47,298 nt of DNA from contig DFFV01000037.1 in the NCBI GenBank assembly GCA_002371625.1, forward strand, positions 1 to 47,298, given 5' to 3'. Shown here piece by piece: positions 32,638 to 41,054 of the stretch (the first letter of the stretch is position 1; every line of letters starts with the position of its first letter). The translations under genes and the position numbers were made by a program. This DNA comes from Ruminococcus sp. UBA3767. Lineage in GTDB: Bacteria; Bacillota; Clostridia; Oscillospirales; Ruminococcaceae. The notes beneath the pieces are model-generated. The model was not told where the DNA came from, did no database searches, and worked only from the letters and a program-made list of their open reading frames with translations.

Positions 32638-34191
32638 CTAATCCGTTAGTGGTATAAGCAGCATCGTCTGCGCTGCACTGCCCTGCTCATCAAGCTCGTT
32701 TTCCTCAATGATGGCATTGACTGATGTTGAATATCTCTTGGCGATATCCCATATATCCTCGCCCTGTGCACAGCGGCACAGCTTAACAGCGCAGGAAGTA
32801 TCCTTCTGCTTGGGCCTTTGGGTATCTACAATAATATCCGAGATAAGCGGCTTTGTTTTTGATGTGTTTGCTGCTGCGCAAATATCAAGCTCTGCGGTAA
32901 GTTCAACGCCGCTTGGTGACATTATATAGTCGCAGCTGCTGACGCTCACGCACGGCTGTACATCGGAAATACCAGTGTCACCGAGCTTTTGCGCTTCAAC
33001 AGTATATTCAAACGGCTGCTGAGCTTCAAGAAAAACAGGGCGCTCGCTGCTGGCGGCAAGCAGAAAGAACCTTACATTTCCGCTTACGATTGCATCACCG
33101 CTTTGCTCATCATTTCTCAGGCTCACATTGTCCGCCTGCGCCCAAACATCGTAAACCCTGACTATCTCATCATCTGCGCCTGCTTTTGCACTTACACGGC
33201 AGCTGCCCGATATACTTTCCTCCTGCTGCGAAAGATCCATACCGACAGTTTTGGTCTCACACTCAAAGCTCGTTGAATAGGCATCTGTGACGACATCAGC
33301 TGTGCGGTATTTAACGGCTGTGCAGTTGACGAGCATTACAAGCTCACACTCTATTTTCGGCTGCTCATCGGTGGGAAGTATCATTTCGCAGCCTGAAGCA
33401 ATTATTTCAACATCGGCATCATAGCTCTCATCTATTCCCTCAATGTCGATTATCTGGCTGAAAGGAATGGAAAAGCGCATTGCCTCTATTGTGTTTTCAC
33501 CGGCGGTATTCACGCAGGAATAGAGCATTTTTACCACTGCATCGCCCTTTGTTATCAGCTTTCCTGCGATTATCTTTTTCTCACCCTGCTCAATAGTGCA
33601 CTGAGTTCTTATGACCTGCTCAACCGGCGGTTTATCCTCGGGAAGTGAAAGCTCCTCTATCACGGTTATGCGCTTATCTGCGATAAGCCGTGAGGACGGG
33701 AACGTTACAAGCGACTTTTTCAGCTGGATATTGCAGCCCTGCGCATCTGTCACTATCGACTGCTTTTGCTCACACACCACTTTTATATGCGATGTCACCG
33801 CACCACGAATATCCAGTCTTCTCGGGCTGATAACACGGCAGTTCACATAATCGCATCTTGGTGTTATCCTTACACTTGGGCAAGCGCAGCTGTCGGGCAG
33901 CTCAGCTGTTTTGGTGAAAAACATTTTCTGAACTATGCTCTTCACACTGCTGTCATTTTCCGAGCAATAAAGCACCCTTGCTGTAACGCCCAGCTCAAAT
34001 GTCAGCTTTGAGCCGTTGATGCTCTGCGAGGTGACTGTGCAGTCCACGATACATTTCAGTATCCTGAAAATATCCGCACAGTAATCAGGCAGCACAAAGT
34101 CCTTCTCGACTGATTGTTCGACAGAGGTATCGAGCACCGTAACACCGGCACACATACTTTCCCGTTCGATCTTGAATCTCAAATCATTCAT
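32638..34191 (-). CDS. sipL: SpoIVA-interacting protein SipL-like (DUF3794 and LysM)
   Basis: A 517-residue protein with DUF3794 regions (recognisable at about residues 30-120, 195-280 and 380-430) and a C-terminal LysM domain (about 470-517, CAQGEDIWDIAKRYSTSVN). In Clostridioides difficile SipL binds SpoIVA through its LysM domain and is needed for coat attachment. The adjacency with spoIVA here supports the same role. ATG 34191 is chosen; AGGAGG lies 11 bases upstream, while the TTG at 34200 is too near to that site. A terminator of the following leftward unit separates it from the YgjP-like gene. Confidence 0.88.
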   Translation of the reverse strand: MNDLRFKIERESMCAGVTVLDTSVEQSVEKDFVLPDYCADIFRILKCIVDCTVTSQSINGSKLTFELGVTARVLYCSENDSSVKSIVQKMFFTKTAELPDSCACPSVRITPRCDYVNCRVISPRRLDIRGAVTSHIKVVCEQKQSIVTDAQGCNIQLKKSLVTFPSSRLIADKRITVIEELSLPEDKPPVEQVIRTQCTIEQGEKKIIAGKLITKGDAVVKMLYSCVNTAGENTIEAMRFSIPFSQIIDIEGIDESYDADVEIIASGCEMILPTDEQPKIECELVMLVNCTAVKYRTADVVTDAYSTSFECETKTVGMDLSQQEESISGSCRVSAKAGADDEIVRVYDVWAQADNVSLRNDEQSGDAIVSGNVRFFLLAASSERPVFLEAQQPFEYTVEAQKLGDTGISDVQPCVSVSSCDYIMSPSGVELTAELDICAAANTSKTKPLISDIIVDTQRPKQKDTSCAVKLCRCAQGEDIWDIAKRYSTSVNAIIEENELDEQGSAAQTMLLIPLTD

Positions 34192-34290
34192 TCCTAACAA
34201 AGCCTCCTATGATTTCGTTGAGTTTTTCTGCTAAGACAATATATTCACTCAACCAAAGGATTATGCCCGTGCGGCTTTGCATTTGTGCAT

Positions 34291-34329
34291 AAAAAAATCG
34301 GCGTTCAAAGGAATAATCCTTGAACACCG
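34291..34329 (-). terminator. Terminator of the YgjP/SH3 operon
   Basis: Minus strand: CGGTGTTCAAGG pairs with CCTTTGAACGCCG (small mismatches) around ATTATT, followed by seven T after one A. Confidence 0.85.
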
Positions 34330-34331
34330 TA

Positions 34332-35021
34332 TTATTTCATCATATCTCTTAGTTTTTTCCACTGCGGACAGTAGCTTTCGACCATTGCCCAGAACTGCTC
34401 GCTGTGGTTCATTTGTTTAAGATGACAAAGCTCGTGGATACACACATATTCTATGCATTCACGGGGGAACTGCACGACTTTATAGTTAACTGCGATCTTT
34501 CCTGCCGAGCTGCAGGAGCCCCAGCGTGATGTCATTGACTTAATGGTCACCTTTTGAGGTGAAAGTCCCGTAAGAGCGGACATTTTGCGCATACTTTCAG
34601 TTATCTCTTTTTCCGCAAGCCTTGCAATATACGCCTCGACCGAGGCTTTGACATTGCCCTCACTTCCCAGCTCCCTGACGGCAGCCACCAGCTTATCGTC
34701 CTCGATAAACGGCTCAAAATACCTGTCGCTGACACGGTATTCTATCACAAGCTCTTTACCCAGCAGCTTTATCCTTTCGCCGTTTGCAAAGGTCACGGGC
34801 AAGCCTACACGGCTGCTCAGCCTGACGAGCTGCTCATTTATCCAGTCGGTATTGGAAAGGATAAACTCATTTATTTCCCTGTTCGTGCAGCCATAAGGCA
34901 CACGCACATTAAGCTCCCCCTCGACAAAGGTCATCGCCATTCTGCTGCGCCTGCCGACATTGAGCACAAATGTTGTCTTTGTCCCGTCGGGAAGGGTTAT
35001 GCTGTATCTTTTCCTGCTCAT
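34332..35021 (-). CDS. YgjP-like metallopeptidase (DUF45)
   Basis: A 229-residue protein of the YgjP/DUF45 family. The zinc site is HELCH at 196-200, with the third ligand His206 in KQMNHSEQFW. The preceding MTSRWGSCSSAGKIAVNYK block is diagnostic for the family, and an N-terminal beta-rich part (SRRMAMTF-like, VRVPYG) is also present. Family members are cytoplasmic zinc proteins with poorly known substrates. Its start codon overlaps the stop of the upstream SH3 gene (TGATG), so the two are translationally coupled. Confidence 0.88.
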   Translation of the reverse strand: MSRKRYSITLPDGTKTTFVLNVGRRSRMAMTFVEGELNVRVPYGCTNREINEFILSNTDWINEQLVRLSSRVGLPVTFANGERIKLLGKELVIEYRVSDRYFEPFIEDDKLVAAVRELGSEGNVKASVEAYIARLAEKEITESMRKMSALTGLSPQKVTIKSMTSRWGSCSSAGKIAVNYKVVQFPRECIEYVCIHELCHLKQMNHSEQFWAMVESYCPQWKKLRDMMK

Positions 35022-35542
35022 CAGTACAAATAGCTTGTCTGGATATATCCCGTTAGCTGACCTGTTACATTGAGGAATGTTATCTTCGTCCAGCCGCTGT
35101 CAAGCGTTTCAAGCACATCGACCACGATATTGGGCGAAAGTATGATAACGTCCTGCGATTTTTCGTCAGGCTGCTCTTTGAGATAGGTAACATCGAGCAC
35201 TTTCATTTTTACAACAGCCTTTTCAGTCGTGGACTGGGTTTGTGACTGTGACACAGACTGCGACTGCGATGCCGAAGCGTCCGCAGGCTTTGCAGATGCT
35301 GATGCAGAGGTCTGCGCAGGGGTGCTTTCATTCGATGAAGCATCAACAGGCTGAGTATTCGTGCCTATCGTTGCGGTATCTATTCCCTCGGGGACATCCT
35401 TTGAATTGCTCACAAACAGCGCTTTTGAAACAAGCACTACCAGGCACATCACGAACACGCCCATTACTATTATCGCAACTGCGCCACCCGGACTTATCCT
35501 TGCCACGAGCGGCGTTTTTCTTTTACGTTTGTTCTGGCTCAT
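35021..35542 (-). CDS. Membrane-anchored SH3-domain protein
   Basis: A 173-residue protein. A basic N-terminus (SQNKRKRK) and a transmembrane helix (about residues 19-43) lead to an extracellular Ser/Gln/Ala-rich linker (about 65-108). A bacterial SH3-like domain closes it (about 110-173, with VLDVTYLKEQPDEKSQDV and GWTKITF). Such domains often bind cell-wall peptides. It is first in a two-gene unit with the YgjP-like gene. A functional link between the two is not known. Confidence 0.8.
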   Translation of the reverse strand: MSQNKRKRKTPLVARISPGGAVAIIVMGVFVMCLVVLVSKALFVSNSKDVPEGIDTATIGTNTQPVDASSNESTPAQTSASASAKPADASASQSQSVSQSQTQSTTEKAVVKMKVLDVTYLKEQPDEKSQDVIILSPNIVVDVLETLDSGWTKITFLNVTGQLTGYIQTSYLY

Positions 35543-35675
35543 TTATATTACAGCTCCAATGCTCATTTATTATACTCAGGACTTAGCTGCCCGTTAAGAT
35601 CTTTCTGTTAACTGACCTTATAATTATAATGCCTAAATCCCCTTTTGTCAATACGCCATGCTTCCCGGCAGGCAC

Positions 35676-35704
35676 AAAAAAGGCGCACCGATGAAAGTGC
35701 GCCT
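35676..35704 (-). terminator. Terminator of the zinc-ribbon membrane protein gene
   Basis: Minus strand: AGGCGCAC pairs with GTGCGCCT around an 8-base loop, followed by TTTTT. Confidence 0.87.
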
Positions 35705-35714
35705 GATATGTATT

Positions 35715-36554
35715 CTATACCGGATGACCGCATTTTTTGCAGAACTTTGCATTATCTGAAAGCGATGCTCCGCACTGCACACAGACTCTTTCCTTTGGCG
35801 GCTCCTGCGGCTCTGGTGCTTTTGGCTCATCAGCAAAAGGCTTTTTCTCCTGTGTTATCTCGGGTGCAAACGTCTGCCTGTCTGCTAAGCTTTCCAAAGG
35901 CTTATCATCAATTACCTGCGAACGTTCAAATCCCTGCGGCTGAACGGGTGCATTCATAGGTGCAAAGCCATTATTGAAGCCGTTATTCAGCGGAGCACTC
36001 AGCTGCTGCTTTTGTTTCTTTGGAACATAAACGACTTCAACAGCCTTTTCGCCCATAGCCTTTATCGAAAGTACCACGCCGCAAAGCATAAGTATCAGCG
36101 CTGCACACAGAGGAACGAGATAAACGAGCAATATGCTGATGCCCCTGAACTTGATATTATCAGCACCGTTCATATACGACTTGAAAGCGCCTTCAGACAG
36201 GAACTTTATCATTGAGATAGTAGGATAGACCGAAGCAGCGAGCGGAACAAGGACAAGCGCAGCGCTGAAGCCCTGACCGATATTCTTTTTTCTCTTTGAA
36301 CTGAAAGCTGCTATAACAAGCATGAGCGAAACTGTACAGATAATGATAGAGTGCTGGAATGCATTGAAAAATGCAACCGCTCCCGATACAACAAGGCTGT
36401 TGGTATCGTTTTTGAATATCATATTATAGATCAGCTTTCCCAGTGGTTCGATCGCAATGCCCAGTGCACTGAGTATAAATGCAATCAGGCTCATCAGTCT
36501 GATGAAGCCGCTGGCGTTGGTCAGTTTTTTATAAACCTTTGTATTATCAGCCAT
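35715..36554 (-). CDS. Membrane protein with C-terminal zinc ribbon
   Basis: A 279-residue protein with four hydrophobic segments (about 18-45, 56-85, 96-118 and 138-165). A Pro/Gln-rich cytoplasmic stretch with Asn-Gly repeats (NNGFNNGF) follows, and a zinc ribbon ends the chain (CVQCGASLSDNAKFCKKCG, about 258-276). The ribbon matches the one at the N-terminus of the first gene of the window, here at the other end. The function is unknown. GAGAGGAAG precedes the ATG. Confidence 0.8.
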   Translation of the reverse strand: MADNTKVYKKLTNASGFIRLMSLIAFILSALGIAIEPLGKLIYNMIFKNDTNSLVVSGAVAFFNAFQHSIIICTVSLMLVIAAFSSKRKKNIGQGFSAALVLVPLAASVYPTISMIKFLSEGAFKSYMNGADNIKFRGISILLVYLVPLCAALILMLCGVVLSIKAMGEKAVEVVYVPKKQKQQLSAPLNNGFNNGFAPMNAPVQPQGFERSQVIDDKPLESLADRQTFAPEITQEKKPFADEPKAPEPQEPPKERVCVQCGASLSDNAKFCKKCGHPV

Positions 36555-36571
36555 AATTTAAACTTCCTCTC

Positions 36572-36607
36572 TAAAAAAATATCAGAGATGAGCCTTGACT
36601 CATCTCT
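36572..36607 (-). terminator. Terminator of the CsbB-YfhO operon
   Basis: Minus strand: AGAGATGAG pairs exactly with CTCATCTCT, followed by GATATTTTTTT. It lies about 90 bases after the YfhO stop codon. Confidence 0.8.
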
Positions 36608-36694
36608 AATATTTTAACCTATACTTGTTATAATGTCAATAGACTCAGCTGTTATTTTATCCACGCAAAGCGTCGGAAGCTGTAACAAAGAGTC

Positions 36695-39664
36695 TTATTT
36701 TTCATCAGCCTTGTTTTCATCAGGCTGAGCGGTGTCATTATATGTTGGTTCATCAGGCGTTTCTTCCTGCTCGTCGGCAGGTGTTTCATCGCTGAGTTCG
36801 TCTTTTTCCGTTTGAACGCCCTCGTTATCATCCTGCTCGTCGTCATTGTCATCAATATCATCTTCATCGAACTTCACTTCAAACTTGCCTGCGAACTTTT
36901 TGAGTGGTGAAGCAAGGTCGAGCTTTTTGGTCTCGGTAAGGAACACGAGCACAAGCAGCAGCACGCCAATACCTGTAATGATGAGCGACTGGATAAAGTA
37001 ATTCGGCAGGAACTTGAAAACTATCTCGTTTTCGCCCTTTTCAAGCGGCACGCACATAAGGCAGTCAAGTGCCTTTTCCTGCTTGACCTCCTTGCCGTTT
37101 ACGGTGACAGTCCAGCCGTCCTGCACAGGTATGGTCGTGAAAAGATACTGCCCGTCGCTGTCTGCGGTGACCTTGCCCGTTACATAGGTATCTTCAAACT
37201 TGGTCACCTCAAGCGAGTGCTTCTGAAGCTCCTTGCAATCCTGAGCAAAGGTCTCATAGTCAAATGAACAGAAAATGTGATCTTTCCAGAAAGTTTCGTT
37301 ATTCTTGTTGTCGATAGTCATTCTCACCCTGAGCGTTTGCCCCTTATGGTAATCGCCTATTTTCAGGATAGAATAGTTATCAAGCTCAAAGAACTGTCCC
37401 GCCTGGCTCATCGGCTGTTCGCCCTTGATATACTCTGCTTCGTCCTGCACCCACACGTTGCAGTTTCGCTCATAGCTTGTCGGGAAGAACATATACACGC
37501 CGCTGTCGGAATCGACCTTTACAAGAAAATCTATATGCGAATCGCTTATATTCTTGTTATCGACATAATACTTTGTATGCCCGTCCACGAGCATATCCCT
37601 GAACACATTGTTTGTGGTATCCTCAAAGGTCTCAAGCCTTGAGAAGTAGTTCCTGTTCTTGCCTACAAGGGCACTGAGCAGTGCGTTCTGATTTGCAAAA
37701 GGATCGTCATCGCCAAGCACTACATTGAATATATCCGTTCCTGTTGCAACGCCAAGACCGAGCGCATTCGGGTTCTTATAGAATTTATACAGAGCCTCGC
37801 CGTGAATGGAATGCTTAGCCAGCTTATACTCCTCGGGAACGACTATTCTTGAATCAGCGGTATCGGTATTCTTGGTCATAAGGTACTTTATATCAAAGAC
37901 AGCATCGGTTATATACGTTGCGCCGTCATACTTGGTATAATGTCCGCCGTAGGCAAAGCCGAGCTTATGGAGCATTTTAAGCACAGGTGCGTTCATAACG
38001 GAGCTGGAATGTGAAAGTCCCATATAATCCGAGCCGATAGCATCGTTGACAGTTCGGTGGAAGTTGGCTTCCATACGGTAGAAAGGCTCTTTATCAAATT
38101 CCTTCATGGATTGTACCGCTGAACGCAGATCGGTATAAAACGGCTCGTATGAATAATACTTGCTGTATACCACAGTCTTATCTATCTTGCGGAAGGTATC
38201 CACATTATTTGCGTAAAGTTCCAGCGAAACGACGCCCGCAAATATGATTGCAGCCATTTTTGACTTGGGGTATTTTTTGATAACATACAAAAGCACGAAC
38301 GCTGCGCTGAGAAGTATCATACTTGCCCATATACCCTGGATAACGACCGAGTTCTTGCCGTCCTTGGTAATCGTTTCAAATATCTGGAAATGCGAATAAT
38401 TCTCTCTCTCGCACCAGAACAGGAACACCATCAGTGCTGCATAGATGCCGCCGATATTCTTCAGCGTTATACCGTCAAGGTTCTCAAAAGCCCTGAATGA
38501 CATTATTATCAGCAGGAACGAGAAGATGAACGAATATCTGAACGGAAGCCACTGCGGTACCTGGAATCCGTGCATGACCATATCCGCAGGCTTGATATAC
38601 ATTATCAGCACTAAAAGCGCTGCAAGTATACCCGATGATGTTTTTTCCTTGAGGGATATCTTTGAATTGAGGAAATACAGCGGAACAAGTATCAGTGCTG
38701 CTGCCGAGCAATAAACTATCGGCAGTCCCTCGGGGAGCACGGTATCATACGAAAGCGGGAACAGCTTTGTGGTGAACGTAAGGAAATCGAACTGCGTTGC
38801 AAGCGAGAAATCAGGCGTTGTAAACTCGAATTTACCCAGCTTGAGCGAATTGTACACAGGTATCAGCACAAACGCAGCACAAAGCAGGGCGACGAATGTA
38901 CCTACACCGAAATAGACACAGCGTGAGAAAAACTTTTTAGGCAGCTTTCTTCCCTCCTGCGAAAGACAGACATAGCAGAAATAGAAGAAAGTGAAAATGC
39001 CGACCATATAGCCGATATAGAAGTGCGATATGAACATGAGTGCAAGCGGTATGATATACGGCAGCATCCTGCCCTCTTTAACAAGCCTTTGCACTCCCCA
39101 GCATATAAGCGGAAGATAGATCAGCGCATCCAGCCACATGGGGTTCATCAGCTGAACGCTCACATATCCCATCATCGCATAGATCGTCGGGAAAACTATC
39201 AGTGAAACGTTCTTTGGCTTGCTCGGAGATATCTTTTTCAGGAAGTACCTCATTGTCACAGCCGCAGAGCCGACCTTTGCGAGCTGGACTATCATAATCG
39301 AGGTCATCATCATCGAACGTGGCAGCAGATAAATGATTATCATGAACGGGCTTGCAAGGTAATATGCAAAGATACCGAACATCTCTCCGCCAAGGTTTCT
39401 TGACCAGTCGTAAATAAAGCTGCCGTCGCCCCAGAATGCGTCACGGTACGCTTCATAGTAATAAACATACTGTCCGTTCAGGTCAAGCACGAGCACCGAG
39501 TTCTCTCCGAACGGGTGCACCTTGAAAACTGCATAAGATACAAACAGTATCACAACAGGCAGGAAAAACGCAAGAAAATACCAGCGCTTATCATATACCC
39601 ACCTTCTCGACTTTCCCCATATACTCAGGAAAGGAGAAAGCGGCTTTCTTATTTCTTTTTCCAT
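36695..39664 (-). CDS. YfhO-family membrane protein (GT-C type)
   Basis: A 989-residue protein with about 13 transmembrane helices. The N-terminal part has the YfhO pattern: DLNGQYVYYYEAYRD with the Asp thought to be catalytic in GT-C enzymes, NLGGEMFG and SPFMIIIYLLPR. A large extracellular domain (about 500-880) follows, then a last helix and a very acidic Asp/Glu tail. In B. subtilis CsbB and YfhO together add GlcNAc to lipoteichoic acid; the adjacent GT2 gene fits that pairing. Its start overlaps the GT2 gene by 16 bases. The acidic cytoplasmic tail (about 70 residues) is unusual. Confidence 0.88.
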   Translation of the reverse strand: MEKEIRKPLSPFLSIWGKSRRWVYDKRWYFLAFFLPVVILFVSYAVFKVHPFGENSVLVLDLNGQYVYYYEAYRDAFWGDGSFIYDWSRNLGGEMFGIFAYYLASPFMIIIYLLPRSMMMTSIMIVQLAKVGSAAVTMRYFLKKISPSKPKNVSLIVFPTIYAMMGYVSVQLMNPMWLDALIYLPLICWGVQRLVKEGRMLPYIIPLALMFISHFYIGYMVGIFTFFYFCYVCLSQEGRKLPKKFFSRCVYFGVGTFVALLCAAFVLIPVYNSLKLGKFEFTTPDFSLATQFDFLTFTTKLFPLSYDTVLPEGLPIVYCSAAALILVPLYFLNSKISLKEKTSSGILAALLVLIMYIKPADMVMHGFQVPQWLPFRYSFIFSFLLIIMSFRAFENLDGITLKNIGGIYAALMVFLFWCERENYSHFQIFETITKDGKNSVVIQGIWASMILLSAAFVLLYVIKKYPKSKMAAIIFAGVVSLELYANNVDTFRKIDKTVVYSKYYSYEPFYTDLRSAVQSMKEFDKEPFYRMEANFHRTVNDAIGSDYMGLSHSSSVMNAPVLKMLHKLGFAYGGHYTKYDGATYITDAVFDIKYLMTKNTDTADSRIVVPEEYKLAKHSIHGEALYKFYKNPNALGLGVATGTDIFNVVLGDDDPFANQNALLSALVGKNRNYFSRLETFEDTTNNVFRDMLVDGHTKYYVDNKNISDSHIDFLVKVDSDSGVYMFFPTSYERNCNVWVQDEAEYIKGEQPMSQAGQFFELDNYSILKIGDYHKGQTLRVRMTIDNKNNETFWKDHIFCSFDYETFAQDCKELQKHSLEVTKFEDTYVTGKVTADSDGQYLFTTIPVQDGWTVTVNGKEVKQEKALDCLMCVPLEKGENEIVFKFLPNYFIQSLIITGIGVLLLVLVFLTETKKLDLASPLKKFAGKFEVKFDEDDIDDNDDEQDDNEGVQTEKDELSDETPADEQEETPDEPTYNDTAQPDENKADEK

Positions 39665-40605
39665 AGGTCTCCTCCGCTGTAAGCGTCATTTTTACGAACG
39701 ACTTTTTTGATTATGTACCTTGGCCGCTGCTTTATCTCCTCATAGATCTTGGAGATGTAAAAGCCTATTATACCAAGGCTGAACATTATGATACTTGAAG
39801 TAAACAGCTGGAGTATGATGACAGTCGAGAAGCCTGCCGAGGCATCTCCGAAGAATTTGTTATAAAGTGTATTTATGCCCATTATAACAGAAATCAGGAA
39901 TGTGATTATTCCAAACACGGTCACTATCTGGAGCGGTGCGGAGGTGAACGAGGTTATGTTATTGAGTGCAAATTTTATCAGTGAGCGCACTGTCCACTTG
40001 CTCTCTCCGACCTCTCTGTCACGCACATCAAAGTAGATCTTCTCGGTCTTGAAGCCTACCCAGCTGGACATAGCTCTGAAGAACGTAAGCCTTTCCGGCA
40101 TTGCGTTGAGCGCATCGACAACAGACCTGTCCATCAGCTTAAAGTCGCTTGCCGCACGCATATCAAGTCCGCTGGAGCCGTTTATCATTTTATAGAACAT
40201 AAGCGAAAAGGCTTTATACAGAATGTTTTCCTTGCCTCTTGTCTTTTTTCTGCCCTCAACGATATCAACATCGTTGTTCTTCCATATCTCATACATCTCT
40301 ATCATTACCTCGGGCGGAAACTGCAGGTCGCAGTCAAGAAGCACGCAGGCATCGCCCTTTGCAACTTCAAGTCCGGCAAAAATAGCACTTTCCTTTCCGA
40401 AATTCCTTGAAAAATTAACGCCGACTATGTGCTCCCGTGACGAAGCAAGCTCATCGATAAGCTGCCAGGTCTTATCCTTTGAACCGTCATTTATGAAAAC
40501 AAGCTCATAATCTATATTGTTTTGTTCGAGCAGCTGAGAAACGACATCAGCGGTTTTTACGATATTTCCTTCCTCATTATAGCTCGGGATTATTACAGAA
40601 AGCAT
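39649..40605 (-). CDS. Polyprenyl-phosphate glycosyltransferase (CsbB/GtrB type)
   Basis: A 318-residue GT2 enzyme. SVIIPSYNEEGNI opens the fold, LLDCDLQFP supplies the DxD metal site (Asp91, Asp93), and DREVGESKWTVRSLIKFA is the conserved loop of GtrB/DPM1-like enzymes. Two C-terminal transmembrane helices (about 228-250 and 265-290) complete the layout. It should move a sugar from a nucleotide donor to undecaprenyl phosphate on the inner face, for use outside by the YfhO protein. AAAGGAG precedes the ATG. It heads the two-gene operon behind a consensus promoter. Confidence 0.92.
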   Translation of the reverse strand: MLSVIIPSYNEEGNIVKTADVVSQLLEQNNIDYELVFINDGSKDKTWQLIDELASSREHIVGVNFSRNFGKESAIFAGLEVAKGDACVLLDCDLQFPPEVMIEMYEIWKNNDVDIVEGRKKTRGKENILYKAFSLMFYKMINGSSGLDMRAASDFKLMDRSVVDALNAMPERLTFFRAMSSWVGFKTEKIYFDVRDREVGESKWTVRSLIKFALNNITSFTSAPLQIVTVFGIITFLISVIMGINTLYNKFFGDASAGFSTVIILQLFTSSIIMFSLGIIGFYISKIYEEIKQRPRYIIKKVVRKNDAYSGGDLWKKK

Positions 40606-40662
40606 TATTATACTCCTTTCGGTGTCCCGTTTTTAAGACACAATATGATTACATACCTTTTT

Positions 40663-40691
40663 ATTATATAATAATTTCCTCACATTGTCAA
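40663..40691 (-). promoter_or_regulatory. Consensus promoter of the CsbB-YfhO operon
   Basis: Minus strand: TTGACA (40691-40686), 17-base spacer, TATAAT (40668-40663). Confidence 0.85.
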
Positions 40692-40742
40692 CATCACAAG
40701 CGCCTGCAATGCTCAAAAAATAAGTATGGCAGCATAAAATGC

Positions 40743-40771
40743 TTGACAATAAGGGGGAATTGTGTTATAAT
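40743..40771 (+). promoter_or_regulatory. Consensus promoter of the ileS leader
   Basis: TTGACA (40743-40748), 17-base spacer, TATAAT (40766-40771). Confidence 0.85.
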
Positions 40772-40777
40772 CCAAAT

Positions 40778-41022
40778 ATATGTGAATGACGTGGACGGAG
40801 AGAGTATGTCTTTTACGGAAAAGCCACAGCGAGCCGCTGACAGTGTGAGTGCGGCGCAAGTACCAAAGGACAGAAGATCACTCCCGAGTTGCAAGGCTGA
40901 AAATGCAGTAAGCCGAGCCGTTTCTTTTCTCGTTACGAAAAGCTCATACTATCATGTATGATGAAAACAGGTGGTTGCGTAAGCTATGCTTTCGTCCTAT
41001 TTTCATGGGACGAGGGCTTTTT
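40778..41022 (+). promoter_or_regulatory. T-box riboswitch controlling ileS
   Basis: A leader of about 245 bases between the promoter and ileS. Stem I elements are visible: GGAGAGAGTA (40797 onward), the GCGAGCCGC arm, and the specifier region GAAGATCACTCCCGAG, where ATC is an isoleucine codon. The T-box proper is AACAGGTGGTTGCG (40966-40979), whose TGGT can pair with the ACCA end of uncharged tRNA-Ile. A terminator hairpin CGTCCT/GGGACG (40993-41012) with a seven-T run ends it. Low charged tRNA-Ile should favour antitermination and ileS expression. Confidence 0.88.
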
Positions 41023-41054
41023 TTATTGTAAAATCTTGAAAGGAACGATCATCA

